From: Cymodocea nodosa
Taxonomy: Eukaryota; Streptophyta; Magnoliopsida; Alismatales; Cymodoceaceae
Reading direction: 5' to 3'
NCBI GenBank assembly: GCA_036874045.1
Contig: JAZBRI010000008.1
Location: 13,159,001 to 13,223,000, forward strand
Length of the DNA stretch: 64,000 bases
A program made the position numbers and the translations under genes. The notes beneath the pieces are model-generated. The model saw only the letters and a list, made by a program, of their open reading frames with translations. It was not told the DNA's origin and did no database searches. Positions 35,267 through 47,596 of this stretch are shown here, piece by piece. Every line of letters begins with the position of its first letter. Positions within the stretch are counted from its first letter, which is position 1.

Positions 35267-35284
35267 TAGCACCATTGCCGGGTA
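35267..35284 (+). other. Element D primer-binding site (Asp-tRNA type)
   Basis: TAGCACCATTGCCGGGTA, a mutated form of the TGGCGCCGTTGCCGGGGA site typical of Athila/Tat elements. A partial second copy of the context (AAACAAGTTTTTCTAGCACC) lies at 35205-35224, suggesting a local duplication of about 50 bp. Confidence 0.8.
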
Positions 35285-35354
35285 AGCAACCGTGAGTGTT
35301 GTTTTGTTTTAATAGCAAAAGGAGTGTTGTGTGTTTTATTTTATAATTGAGAAT

Positions 35355-36008
35355 ATGGCTTATGATTATGCTCAAAGATTTATGAAACCTATAGTTAACA
35401 TATGTGAATTCTACAATTTGGAAGGTCATGACATCTCTGATTGTTTGAAACTGAGACGATTGCAGATGGTTAGATCACATGAACAACAAATGAATTATAT
35501 TCAATATAATAGAGCTGAGTATAAGAATCCTATAGTTTACCCAACTAATGGTTAGTTTAGAACGTGTAATATGTTGAGAGACAAGGAAGTTTAGGATAGG
35601 TATGACAGACTAAAGCATAGTTTAGAGCAAAACATGGATAAACTAGAACAATACATGTGTTAGCAACAAGAAGTCAATCAATTAAACTATAGGGAAGAAT
35701 ATTCAGAACCTAAAATTGATATCATATACAAAACTAAAAAACCATAATGAAAATTGAATGCAATGAGACTAGATGATCTTGAAAGAAAACTAAAAGCATT
35801 AGATGAATTTACAATGAAATTACAAGTTATGCAACAGGAAAACACATATGAAAAGTTTAATGTTACAGATGTGCATAATTTGCAAGACATATAGACAAAA
35901 GAAAATACCAATGCAATAGAATTTAAAGAATGTAATTTAAAACTAAAAACACTTGAGGATTGAAATTCTGAAAATGAAATACAAGAACATCATGAAAGTA
36001 ATAAAAAT
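35355..36008 (+). pseudogene. Element D CCHC-like gag remnant
   Basis: ATG 35355 opens MAYDYAQRFMKP; then CEFYNLEGHDISDC, a CCHC knuckle in which the second Cys is Tyr. The rest is charged and interrupted by many stops (for example 35553, 35593, 35660). It starts only about 70 bp after the primer site, so the main gag domain usual here is missing; a gag of the right type lies at 47600-48916 instead. Confidence 0.6.
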
Positions 36009-37693
36009 TTGGAAGATGTATGTATAACATTAAGATCTGGAACTGATATACCACCAAGAACTCAAAAAGAAAGTAATGTGAACATGGATAAGAACAAAAT
36101 TCAAAATGATAATGAAAATGTAATATCTGAAAACTTAGAAACCAATGAAGAAAAATCTGAATCTGAAAATGAGATTAAAACTAATCACACAAATGAAATG
36201 AAAGAAAAAGAATTTTGTAAATCACAATCATTAGCACCCTATCCTGAAAGATTACAACAAACATTTCCTGAAAAACAAGAAAAATTAGAGAAATTTTTGA
36301 AAAAATACAAGTTAACATTCCTTTGTTAGACTTATTGCAGAAAATGTCACCTTGTTCAAAATTTCTTAAGGATTGGTGTACTAAGAAAAGAGAGCAAAAA
36401 GTTTTAGGGAAAGTCTTTTTAGCTGAGCAAAGTAGTTCCCTATTTCTGCCACAAATTCCTAAAAAGTTATTTGATCCTAGAATTCCTATTATATCATGCA
36501 CCATAGGAAATACCATTCTAGAAAGAACCTTAATAGACCTAGGTGCAAGTATAAATGTTATGCCTAGTGATATATGTGCATCCTTAGGATTAGAATACTT
36601 AATCCCTACTAGGATTGTCATTCAATTAGCTAATAGAAGTATAAGATATCCTAGAGGAAAAATAGATGTCCTAATTAAAATAAAAAACTTCATATATCCT
36701 ATTGATATTGTGATTTTGGATTCCCAACAAATTAAGCATCAGAATCATGATACATCTTTAATTTTGGGAAGGCCATTTTTAGTAACATCAGGGGCTATTA
36801 TAAATTGTAAAATTGGAGTGATGAAGTTAACATATGGTAATGAGGATACTCAACTAAACATTTTCAAACTAGAAAAGTTTGAGGAGTTAGAAATGTCCTT
36901 ACATACTATAGACTTTCTAGAGGATGAAGAAGACATGCTAGATGATGTGATTCAAGAAGAATTAAATAGGCAACTAAATTCTGAAACTTTAAAAGTAAGT
37001 AAAAGCATAGATGTGGAAGGAGATCAAGAGGAGATTAATATTGAAGATGAAAATGTTAAATTAGGAGCTCTAGCTTCTGATGGTCAATATTTAGATTTAA
37101 AACCTTTACCTCCTCAATTAAACTATATATTTCTGGAAGAAAAACAAATATGTCCAATCATTATTGCTTTAGATTTAAAAGAGGATCAAATTTCTAAATT
37201 AAAAGATGTAGTAAAAACTTATAAAGAAGCAATAGGATGGACTATGACTGATATAAAAGGGTTAGGTGCAACTTTATGTTGTCACCATATATATTTAGAA
37301 GAGAATGCTAAACCAGTTAGAATTCCTGAGAGGAGATCAAATCCAAACCTTAGAGAAGTAATCAGGAAGGCAATAGTGAAATGGTTAGATAATGACATAA
37401 TTTATTCAATTTCTGATAGTTCATGGGTTAGTCCAATCCATGTAGTTCCCAAGAAATCAAGATTAACAGTTATTAGGAATGAAAGTCAGGACTTGATACC
37501 TACTACAATTCAATTAGGCTAGAGAGTGTGTATAGACTATAGAAAGTTGAATGCTGTTACTAGGAAAGATCATTTTCCCTTACCTTTTATAGATCAAATG
37601 CTAGAGAAATTAGCAAGGCAAAAATATTTTTGTTTCTTAGACGGGTATTTAGTAGCATTAGAGGATCAAGAGAAAACAAATTTAAAATCCTAA
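36009..37693 (+). pseudogene. pol: Element D protease and truncated reverse transcriptase
   Basis: Begins EDVCITLRSGTDIPPRTQ, the Athila-type pre-protease phrase, followed by an acidic linker. A 1-nt shift near 36320 (CCTTTG) separates this from LLDLLQKMSPCSKFLKDWC. Protease: ERTLIDLGASINVMPSDIC (Asp present) and LILGRPFL. RT N-terminal part: AIGWTMTDIKG, WVSPIHVVPKKS, then TAG (37520, Trp in relatives), VCIDYRKLNAVTRKDHFPLP, FIDQMLEKLA, CFLDGY, after which homology is lost and the frame ends at 37691-37693. The catalytic YxDD box, RNase H and integrase do not follow. Confidence 0.9.
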
Positions 37694-38542
37694 AAATCAG
37701 AATATATTTAAAGTAAATGGACAAAGAATTAGACCTATTCTGAAAATTCCAAAAAGTTCCTTTGGAATTATAGAAGAAGTAAGAGTAGAAGACTACTCAA
37801 GCTTTACTTAGTAAGAAATAGATATATGAAAAAAAGAAAAAAAAATTATTTAAATATAGTCATGGTTCAACTGAAAGAAATTATCGATTTTACCGAAACA
37901 TATATTAAAAGAAAAATATTGTTACGGTTCAACCAAAAGGATCCATCGATTTGACTGAAACAAAAAAATATAAAAAAAATTTATATATTATATTAAGTAA
38001 AAATGTCAGTTTTACTAAAGTATGGTATTAGTTCAACCGATAGAAAAAAGAAAAAAAATATTTAATTTCGATTCAACCAAGGAAATATAATAGTTTGACC
38101 GAAAACACTAAAATGTTGAAAAATTGAGAATCAATTAGACCGAAAATTCTTTGGTCTTGACCGAAGTAAAAATTATTATTATAAGTATTTTTATTAGTTA
38201 TAACTTTATGGGAGGTCTATTGAGTTACGCTTAACTCAACGAACTTACTCCATTGAGTCTAAGATAAATTAATGAACTTAGTCTATTGAGTTAACTGTAA
38301 CTCGATAGAGTACTGTAGTTAAGTCCACAGACTTAGTCTGTAGAGTTAATCGTAACTCTACATAGAAGTAAGTGAGGGAGTGAGAGTTTACGTGGGAAAA
38401 TGACCTGATTACTTGCCAAGCACTTAGGGTTTATATATACTAAAACTTAGGATTTAGGGGCATTATCCACAGAATCATTTAGAACTTAGAATAGTAGAAA
38501 TCAGAGTGATTTCGTTTCGTTCTGTCATACCACGAAGACAAG
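37694..38542 (+). other. Element D spacer: tandem-like CAACC/GACCGAAA repeats, dyads and putative promoter
   Basis: 37860-38165 has at least five imperfect repeats alternating GGTTCAACCRA with TTTGACCGAAA-like phrases. 38210-38360 has TCTATTGAGTTA...TAACTCAACGAA dyads. Further on, GTTTATATATACTAAAAC (about 38430-38447) is TATA-like, about 100 bp ahead of the accessory ORF ATG (38543). Confidence 0.6.
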
Positions 38543-40790
38543 ATGATGCCAGAGTTCTAGGAGGCAGTTGACACTACAAGATTTCTCAAAGAGTTAGAGG
38601 AATGGCATACAAGACAAAAGATCAGGAACACGACACAGGAAAAAGAACTAGAAAAGGTAGAATCTGATATCTTCTACTGGAGAAAAGTTTTGGTAGATTT
38701 AGATATTAGAATACCTCAAATAGTGGAAACGAGAATTAAAGTAGCAACAAAAGTAGTTGTGAATAGAGAAAGGAAAATAAGACCAAACAACGAGGTTGCC
38801 CTAGAGTTAATCCAATGCAAGCCACAACTTTGGTTTGTGAGACATATTGCTAGACATGCCCGGTGGGAAATCAGGGAGCAATAGAGGAAAGCAGCTGAAG
38901 AACCTATAACTGAAGAGCTAGCTGTTGAAAGACCTGTTACTAAGGAACAACAATCAGGACCATCCATTCCACTACCAAGGCCATTAGAAAGAGCAACATT
39001 TTTGGGGCCATTGACGCTAGAGGAATGGAGAGAATTCACAAAGCTTGTTAAAGTTGCCAAGAGCTAAGAAAACTTTAAAGATATGGCTGTGGCAAAGACA
39101 CATTTACTATATGATGCACTCTGCAAGAAAAGGGCTAAAGATAAGTTGAAGACCCAATATAAAATTAAAGTGGAACAACATTCTAAAGAAGTTAGATCAA
39201 TGGTTGCAAGAGAAACTAAAGCTGGTCCTTCGAGACCAGTAATTATAGAAACAATAAAACAAAAAGAGCCAGTAGCTGTGGCTCAAGGGCCTATAGAGCC
39301 TAGTTTTGTAGACTTAGTGTCAGAAGAAGAAGAAGAAGAGGAAGATCAAGCATAGTTGTTTAGAAGAAGAAAAGGAAAAGAGATAGTGCCTGAAGCTCAT
39401 GTAGAGATTAAACTTGAACCTATAATGTCTATAGTAAGCCATAAAGAGCCCATTTTTGTAGATTTATTATCTGAATTTAAGGAGGAGTAGCAGGAAGAAC
39501 AAAGAAAAGAAGAAAAATAGGCTGAAATTAGTCTACAGCTTGTGCAAATAGAAGAAACAGTTAGGGCAGAAAATACTATGCTTGTGACTCCATCCCAATT
39601 TGCCACAGAATTAGAAAGAACAGTAACAATGTAGATTGGTAATCAGGAGGAAAAAGAAAGAGAAGAAGCTGAATAAGAATATATGAAACAAAAAGAAAAT
39701 GACTCGATAGATTCCACTAAAGAGGGAGAGACTCTTCAGAAAATTTTTGAGAGAATACAAGAAAGAAGAGTGGAGAATTCTATCGGTTCTCCACCATAGA
39801 CAGAAGTAGAAACAAGAATGCAAGAATCTCCAGATCATTTCCAACAAACACAAGTTTAGCATTTTGAGGAAGAAGTAAAAGAACAAACCCTAATAGAGGA
39901 ACAAATTCAAATTCCTAACCCTTCCTTACAACAAGTTCTAAATGAAGTATATTTTTGGAGTTAGGAAGCAATGACTAAATATCAAGAGATTAGGGGTTAT
40001 GATATTATATATAATAGACTAGTAAATTGGGATAGTATGTAGGAAATTAAGGACTTATTTAAGTTCTAGGGTCTACTGACATTTATTTCTCAACAAAGAG
40101 GGCATACAGTGTATGAAAATCTAGTACCCTATTTTTATGCCAATTTAAGAGAAGGAGAAAGAGGATTAATTTCTAACGTAGAGTAAGCTGATGTACTAAT
40201 AACACTAGAGCTTCTCCATAATATTTTCGGACTAAGAAATGAAGGAATTGAAATTCTGGAATAAACAACTACAGTAGAATGGGCTGAATAGGAAATTAAA
40301 CAGTGCATAGCCATCAACCCTAGTGTGTCATTACTGAACAGACTGAAGTACTTAAATGGAAAGGCACACATGGTTGCAACCATACTAGTAAAAACTATTT
40401 ATCAAAGACAAGGCCACGACATTGAACTTAGTCACTTTGTCAAGTGGGCCACATATACAATTTTGAATAGAATTCAAGTTAATTGGTATAAAGTATTTAT
40501 CTCTAAACTGAGAGCAGTAAAGAAAAAATTATTTTATGGAGATCTGATTCTAGTGCTGATGGTGGATAATATTGATTTCACAAAATGGACGTTTAAAAGG
40601 ATAAGATCTAGAGTCATTTCAGTGAAAGAATACAGAAATTATACTTTTGCTGAGACGACTAGACCTTTTGGAGGCATTACAAGAGTTGTAGAATGTATAA
40701 ATCAATTATAACAATAATTAGAAAAGCTCTAGAAGAAAGTAGATGAACTTAGGAAGAAAGATTAAAATGTATTATTCATCTACTTAAAAC
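38543..40790 (+). pseudogene. Element D accessory ORF, degenerate
   Basis: Gypsy-borne relative of the accessory ORFs in A, B and F. N-terminal part: ATG 38543, then KELEEWHTRQK...YWRKVLVDLDIRIPQIVETRI. Middle: acidic E/K-rich with (EEE)n at about 39320-39345. Globular part (about 40050-40650): GLLTFISQQRGHTVYE, LVPYFYANLREGE, NIFGLRNEG, LNRLKYLNGKAHMVATIL, RQGHDIELS, TILNRIQVNWYKVF, KKLFYGDLI. These align by eye with F (GLLTLLPQQ, FFYSNL, VLGLKNG) and B. More than a dozen stops. The C terminus is lost at the E junction. Confidence 0.7.
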
Positions 40791-42117
40791 AGTAAGAGGA
40801 AAATAACACAGCAAATTTTTAGGTGGTTCACCAACTTGGCTAGTCCACCCCCAAGATACACTTGGGCTTCACTAAGTATTCAAATACTTACAACACTTGC
40901 TTTTAGGTTGAAGCAAGAACCAACACTTAGAGCTTTCAGGTATAAGCTCAATAACCAACCTTTCTTTGTTGAGCTTTCAGGTTGAAGCTCTCAACCAACA
41001 ATGAGTTTTTAGGTAGAAACTCACGAACCAACAACTTTGAGTCTTTCTATCAAAGTTTTGGCACACGGAGCTTTTTTTCTGCAATGAATATTTTAAGTAT
41101 ACTTGACTGTTTGCAGACTTGAGAGTGTAACTAGAATTTGTGTAGCTCACTGTATATTCTATGATCGTTATCTCTATCTGATCTTCTCTTAAACTTCTCA
41201 TATTTATACCAAAAGATATAACGATCACATTTTTCTTCCAACAGATGTATTCTGCTGTACCTGCTAAATAATCAGACCTAAATATGGTAAGTTACCGTTC
41301 TATCTAATGTTCAGTAAGTAACCTTCCGATTTCCTTTAATTTTCGGATGGTTATATGAATAACTCACCGATGAGCATCTATAACTTACCGAACCTTCACT
41401 TACATCCTACTGTCTGTGTCACGTGAGGATTTTAAGTTGCTCACGTGAGATGTCAAGTGATCGGAGACTTGCAGCTTTAACTTACCGAAAAACTCTTGAT
41501 TTCCGTATAGTTAACTATAGTAACTCTCTGATTTTTCTTTTAAGCTTTCAACTGCTGTCTCTTTAATTCTACACGTGCGTAATAGAATAACTTAAGTTCC
41601 AGATAGTTATACCTGTAACTCACCGAAATCCTTCAAATTTTGGATAGTTTTCTTTCTAACTCACTGAATAGTCTTTTAAGCTTCTATTCTAGATTTCTGC
41701 ATGTGGTTAATTGAATGACTTAAGTTTCAGATAGTTAACCTTTCTAACTTTCCGATTTTCCTTGAGCTTTCAGATAGTTAACTCCTTAAATTTCCAATCA
41801 TTCAACCTACTTCCCTTCACAACTCTTCGAAGGCTTTATGATTTCAGATAGTTACTCCTCTAACTATCCAATAGTGTTGCTGCTGCTTTAAATTAACTCT
41901 TTGGATACTTAATTCTGTAACTCACCGAAGATTAACTTTCTTTCGGATACATAAGTCTGGAACTGTCTGATTTTCTATAGCAATATAGCAGCACATTCTG
42001 GGATTAACTACAACTTGTTTGTTTGCCTTCTGATCTTTTGCTACACTGACTTATCTATGAAATACAATATGTTTACTCACATAGGTTTTGCATTATCAAA
42101 ATACTCGGGTTCTAACA
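40789..42117 (-). repeat. Element E 3' LTR, truncated at its outer end
   Basis: Matches 45735-47061 and ends GGGTTCTAACA (42117). The TGTTAGGATCGATAGG end expected at the left is absent; similarity starts near CAGTAAGAGGAAAATAACAC, directly against the decayed accessory ORF of D. TATA box as the complement of TATTTATACC (41201-41210). Confidence 0.88.
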
Positions 42118-42300
42118 ATCTCCCCCTTTTTGATAATGACAAAATCCTTTATATTTAATTACATGTATTTCACTCCCTATATTATTTCTATACATTCAGT
42201 CACATAGAAACTAAGTAAAACAAGGATTTACAATGAATATACTGTAGCGCTGAGATTCCTCCCCCTGACTTTGTGGTGTCTTCTCCCCCTTTTTGTCATT
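42118..42300 (-). other. Element E two polypurine tracts
   Basis: Terminal tract next to the LTR (complement of ATCTCCCCCTTTTTGATAAT, 42118-42137) and a second copy (complement of TCTCCCCCTTTTTGTCATT, 42282-42300). Confidence 0.85.
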
Positions 42301-44190
42301 ATATAAAAAGGTGACAATTGTAAAACTGATATCTAATATGTCTTGCACGAGTATAAGTTAGCAGAAAGCAAGCTCCCATATGGTGAGCTTGAGGAAGAAT
42401 GAATAAAAGCATTTAAAGATCTCGTAATGAATATATGCCTAGATTTCTTCCAGTAAATATCCTTACAAGCTTCATCTACTGATTTTGGCTCTATTTCTGA
42501 CACAAATGCACAAAAATTGCAAATATTTTGTGCTTTGCTTCTCATTTGTACCCCTTTGGTTATGTTTCCAATTATTTGTTCCATGGGGTGATCAGATTTG
42601 AACTTCCAACTGTGTTGATTATGATCTAAAGCTTGGGATTTGAGTTTATGCTTGCAATTTCCTTTCTCCAAATATTCATTTTCACTGTCACTGTCAATCT
42701 TCAGATTCTTGAAATTCTGTATTAAATCTTCGTCAAATTTAACATTTATGTTTTCCTCTACTCTTCTGTCTTTAGCAACATATACTCTGTAAGCTTTGCT
42801 TCTAGATGAGTATCCAACAAGTATGGTAGGTTCAGATTTTGCATCAAACTTGTCTTTAGCATTTCCAATGTTTAATACAAAGCATTTGCAACCAAATGTC
42901 TTAAAGTAACCAACATTTGGAGTCTTATCAAACCAAATTTCAAAAGGTGTCTTATTCATCATAGGTCTGATGTAAGTTCTATTGGAGATATGACAGGCTG
43001 TACCTACAACTTCAACCCAGAGAAATTTTGGCAGATTAGTGGTATTTAACATAGTTCTAGCCATTTCTTGCAATGTCCTATTCTTTCTTTCCACTACTCC
43101 ATTTTGAGCTAGAGTTCTAAGGCAAGAGAATTCATGCAAAATTCCAAATGAATTGCACAAATTTTTGAACTCATGATTTTCAAATTCTCCTCCATGATCA
43201 CTTCTGATTTTCTTTACTATCAGTTCCTTCTGGTTTTGAATTCTAATGCAAAAATTTCGGAACTCACTACATGTCTCATTTTTATGAGTTAAAAATATTA
43301 CCTAGGTTAATCTAGAAAAATCATCTACAATAACAAGAGTATATTTTCGACCTCCAAGGCTTGATAATTGAGTTGGGCCAAACAGATCCAGATGTAATAG
43401 TTCTAATGGCCTTTTGGTTGAAATTTCATGTTTGCTATGGAGTGAGGTTCTCTTTTGCTTTCCTAGCATACAATCACTGCACACATTGTCTTTCTTGAAT
43501 GTAAGTTTAGGCAATCCCCTAACAAGATCACCCTTGGATAATTTTCTGAGAGTCTTCATACTAATGTGACCAAGTCTTTTATGCCACAACCAATCATCTT
43601 CACTAGATACTACCAAACAGGAATTGCTTGCAGTATTTTCACATGGAAAGATTAATGTATAAATAGAACAGTTTCTAAAACCAATAAATTTTACTTCATT
43701 TATTGCTAGATCAATAATGTAACAATTTTAAGCAGTAAAGGAAACTATATAACCTTTATCACATAATTGTCTTACAATTAATAAGTTTTTTTTTAATCCA
43801 TTGATGTGCAAGACATTTTCAATTATGCCATTTTCTGATGTGATATTTCCTATAGCAGTAATTTTATACTTTTCATTATTTCCAAATTTAACAGATCTTG
43901 AATTTAAACTTTGAATAGAATCAAGAAATCTTTTCTTACCTGTCATGTGCTTTGAGCATCCACTGTACATAATCCATTTTGTTGTACGTGCTTGGAGCTC
44001 CTTGTCATCCTGCAATCTATATTGGAATTAAGGCTTTTGGTACCTAAATCTTCTTGGGTCCAGTAATGTTAGTCCTTAAAACATTAAATCTATTGCCTCT
44101 TGGCAGCCACATATGACTTGATCTTCTTTTGATGGCAAGCATAGTGGTGCCATCTCTATATGATCGAATCATTCCACCACAATAAGGTAC
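42301..44190 (-). pseudogene. pol: Element E pol remnant: protease and integrase only
   Basis: Protease begins KWIMYSGCSKHMTGKKR (about 43985-43940): the catalytic Asp of DSG is Tyr. Pre-integrase zinc site: LWHKRLGH ... CSDCMLGK (43600-43460). Integrase core: HLDLFGPT, SDHGGEFEN and [19 protein letters not shown], with stops and a frame change between 43302 and 43160. The integrase C-terminal part is FGCKCFVLN and [13 protein letters not shown]. The last recognisable residues are EPKSVDEACKDIYWK (about 42455), where RT should begin; a deletion removed RT and RNase H. The remaining 3' end is Ser-rich out-of-frame sequence. Confidence 0.88.
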
Positions 44191-45560
44191 TTCCTATGGT
44201 GTAGCATACCTTAGGCCATATTTACTTCCATTTGGTCGTTGAGATCCTATAATTTTATTTAGTCCTTTTTGACCTTGAGTAAATTTACATATGGTATTTT
44301 TCAGATCAGATATTGTAGTTAATAAGATTTTATTTTCTTCTTTCAATTTACAGTTATCACAACTATATTTATCCAAGTTAGATTTCAAATTTCTATTATC
44401 AACTACAGTTGTTTCTAATTCAACAAAAGAGTCTTCTAAGCAATTATTTAACCTTTTAATTTCTTTCTTAAATTCTCTGCATTTAACATAGAGATTATCT
44501 ACAGTAGACAGAAGACTATTAATATCTATTTCATCATGCTCATCTTCTGAGCTAGAAGAAGAAGTGGAACATACCTCTTGAGCTGCAAAGCACACATTTG
44601 TTGCAGCTTCATCTTCAAAATTAGATGAACTACTTGATGAGCTACTGTCATCCCACGTAGCTTTGAGTGCTATCTTCTTTTTGTCCTTCCATCTCTTCTT
44701 CTTATCTACATGATCCTCTTCTATCTGAAATGGACAAAAAGTTTGTATGTGTCCTTGCCTTTTGCATTTGAAGCATGTAGGGACAATTCTTTTGGAGGAG
44801 CTAGTCTTATTCTTTTTCTTCAAGAACTTTCTGAAGTTCCTTGCCAACAACATGATCTCATCATCATCTAAGCTTGGAGCTTCTTCTGTTGAAGGAAATG
44901 CTATTTCCTTTTTCTTCTCAACTTTCTTTTCAACAGCTCCTTCTTGCTCTTTCTAGTCCTTCCTTTTAACTTTGTGGGCTAGAAGATTGCCCAACAGTTC
45001 TTCAACTGTGTAATTGTTGAGATCCTTGGAATCTTGGATAGATGTGGATTTCTGTTTCCACTCAATAGTTAAGCTCCTTAGGATCTTCTATACCTGTTCA
45101 CGAGAAGAAAATTCCTTTCCTAAGCCTTTCAGACTGTTAATAATTTTAGTGAATCTTGAAAACATTTCAGTTATGTTTTCATTATCATCCATTTTAAACA
45201 ATTCTAATTTTCTCAACAGAATACTGATTTTAGTATCCTTTACTTGGCTTGTACCTTCGTGAGTAACTTAAAGGATTTTCCAAGTCTCATGTGCAGACTT
45301 ACTTTATTATATTGTTCAGTAGTTAGTGCACAATATATGGCATTCGGCCCTCTAGCATCCAACTAGATGATTCTCTCATCCTCCTCAGACCAGTTCATAA
45401 AATCACTGGTTGGAAGTGTAGTTCCAAGAACAACAATCTTCTAGAGTTTTACATCAGAACTCCTAAGGAAACACTCCATTCTATTTTTCCAATAATTATA
45501 ATTGGAACCATCGAATAGAGGTGGTCTGTGGATGTTTTGTCCCTCAGCAAATTGAGCCAT
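44191..45560 (-). pseudogene. gag: Element E gag, broken
   Basis: ATG 45558-45560 starts MAQFAEGQNIHRPPLFDG, the copia gag opening. A CCHC knuckle CFKCKRQGHIQTFC lies near 44750; the C-terminal part is Ser/acidic-rich (SSSSSSSNFEDE) and then a coiled-coil-like stretch with NSNLDKYSCDNCKL-type residues. The frame changes at least twice, and stops occur (for example near 44955 and 45270). The gag-protease boundary again has a T/A-rich ATTGCAGG step and a frame change. Confidence 0.82.
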
Positions 45561-45593
45561 AAATCCAGATGGTTAAATCTTATAACGGATTAA

Positions 45594-45611
45594 CCAAGCT
45601 TTGATACCAAT
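45594..45611 (-). other. Element E primer-binding site
   Basis: Complement of GCTTTGATACCAATTG gives TGGTATCAAAGC, the initiator-Met site with one mismatch, immediately before the LTR end. Confidence 0.85.
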
Positions 45612-47061
45612 TGTTAGGATCGATAGGCTCACCAGAGGGGGGTGAATGGTGAAGGTGTGTAAGTTTTAATTCTTTTCACTTAGAATTGAATGATTCAACA
45701 GAAAAGTGAGACTAAATGAATTAAATGTAAACAATTCAGTAAGAAAATAACACACAGCAAATTTTAGGTTGTTCACCAACTTGGCTAGTCCACCCCCAAG
45801 ATACACTTGGGCTTCACTAAGTATTCAAATACTTGCAACACTTGCTTTCAGGTTGATGCAAGAACCAACACTTAGAGCTTTCAGGTATAAGCTCAATAAC
45901 CAACCTTTCTTTCTCGAGCTTTCAGGTTGAAGCTCTCAACCAACAATGAGTTTTCAGGTTGAAACTCACGAACCAACAACTTTGAATTTTTCTATCAGAG
46001 TTTTGGCACACAGATCTTTTCTATAGTGAATCTTCAAGAGTATACTTGACTGTTTGCAGAGTTGAGAGTGTATCTGGAATTATGTGTAGCTCACTATATA
46101 ATGTATTATCGTTATCCCTATCTAATCTTCTCTTAAACTTCTCATATTTATACCAAATGGTATAACGATCACATTTTTCTTCCAACGGATGTATTCTGCT
46201 ATACTTGCTAAATAATCAGACCTAAATATGGTAAGTTACCATTCTATCTGATGTTTAGTAAGTAACCTTCTGATTTCCTTTAATTTTCAGATGGTTATAT
46301 GAATAACTCACCGAAGAGCGTCTATAACTTACCGAACCTTCACTTACATCCTGTTGTCTGTGTCACGTGAGGATTTTAAGTTGCCCATGTAAGATGTCAA
46401 GTGATCGGAGACTTGTAGTTTTAACTTACCGAAAAACTCTTGACTTCCGGATAGTTAACTACAATAACTCTCTGATTTTTCTTTTAAGTTTCCAACTGCT
46501 GTCTCGTTAATTCTACACGTGCGTAATAGGATAACTTAAGTTCCGGATAGTTATACCTATAACTCACCGAAATCCTTCAAATTTCGGATAGTTATCTTTC
46601 TAACTCACCGAAAAGTCTTTTAAGCTTCTGTTCTGGATTTCTGCACGTGGTTAATTAAATGACTTAAGTTTCGGATAGTAAACCTTTCTAACTTTCCAAT
46701 TTTCCTTGAGCTTTCGGATAGTTAACTCCTTAACTTTCCAATCATTCAACCTACTTCCTTTCACAACTCTTCGAAGGCTTTATGATTTCGGATAGTTATT
46801 CTTCTAACTGTCCGATAGTGTTGCTGTTGCTTTAAATTAACTCTTTGGATACTTAATTCTGTAACTCACCGAAGATTAACTTTCTTTCAGATACATAAGC
46901 CTGGAATTGTCTGATTTTCTGTAGCATTATAGCAGCACATTCTAGGATTAACTACAACTTGTTTGTCTGCCTTCTGATCTTTTGCTACACTGACTTATCT
47001 ATGAAATACAATAAGTTTCCTCACATAGGTTTTGCATTATCAAAATACTCGGGTTCTAACA
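45612..47061 (-). repeat. Element E 5' LTR
   Basis: 1450 bp, TGTTAGGATCG...GGTTCTAACA. It contains a TATA box (complement of TATTTATACC, about 46145-46154) and an array of TAACTCACCGAA / CGGATAGTTA motifs with CACGTG (46219-46870). Scattered substitutions against the 3' LTR indicate some age. Confidence 0.93.
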
Positions 47062-47596
47062 AGAAATAGTAACCAAGGCTAGTCCATTGAGTTAACTATA
47101 ACTCAACGAGGTTAGTTCGTGGATTAAGCTGAACAGTTATTCTTTTAGCCATGAACAAAACTTTGTGGGTTTAGCGGTTACTGAAATTTGAAATTAGAAA
47201 TGGAACACGTATCCATAAAAATAGGAACCATACTACATGTTACATGACACGTTCTTGCAATGAGATTCATTCACCTTATGGTCATGTATTATAAATATAG
47301 AACAGAATGTTATTTACTAGTTACCAGCACTTGAGGAAAGAAAAGAAAAATCATTAGGGAACTAGAAGGAGAAGCAATTGATTCAACTTCATCCGTCAAC
47401 AACTATTTACTAAAAAGACCAACAAAGTTAAATTAATCTTCAGACTATTTAATTAATCCTTAGGAGACTATTACAAACAAAGCATCAGACTGGTATGTAA
47501 TTAATCTTCCGCTATTTTACTTTATGTTAAGATTTTATGAGCACATGGACTCATTCTCCTAGCACTAAACGATTAGGAAGAACACTTACATAGGAT
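47062..47596 (+). other. Element D leader ahead of gag, dyads and TATA-like box
   Basis: Begins AGAAATAGTAACC at the end of E. TCCATTGAGTTAACTATAACTCAACGAGG-type dyad at about 47082-47110 (arms TTGAGTTA/TAACTCAA). TATTATAAATATAG at about 47287-47300 is TATA-like. No other frame. Confidence 0.55.

Larger units (their letters stand above)
40789..47061 (-). mobile_element. Element E: RT-deleted Ty1/copia element nested in D
   Basis: Minus-strand order: 5' LTR 47061-45612, primer site just inside it, gag from 45560, protease, integrase to about 42455, a short 3' tail, two polypurine tracts, 3' LTR 42117-40789. RT and RNase H are missing: the frame passes from PKSVDEACKDIYWK straight to unrelated residues. 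There is no accessory ORF. The 3' LTR lacks about its last 125 bp (plus-strand left end), so the target duplication cannot be checked; right flank is AGAAA. Closest in type to Sirevirus copia elements. Confidence 0.9.

Noticed and set aside
42333-42450. Ser-rich tail of the E integrase frame as a novel domain
   Set aside because: It arises from reading into the 3' tail after the RT deletion.
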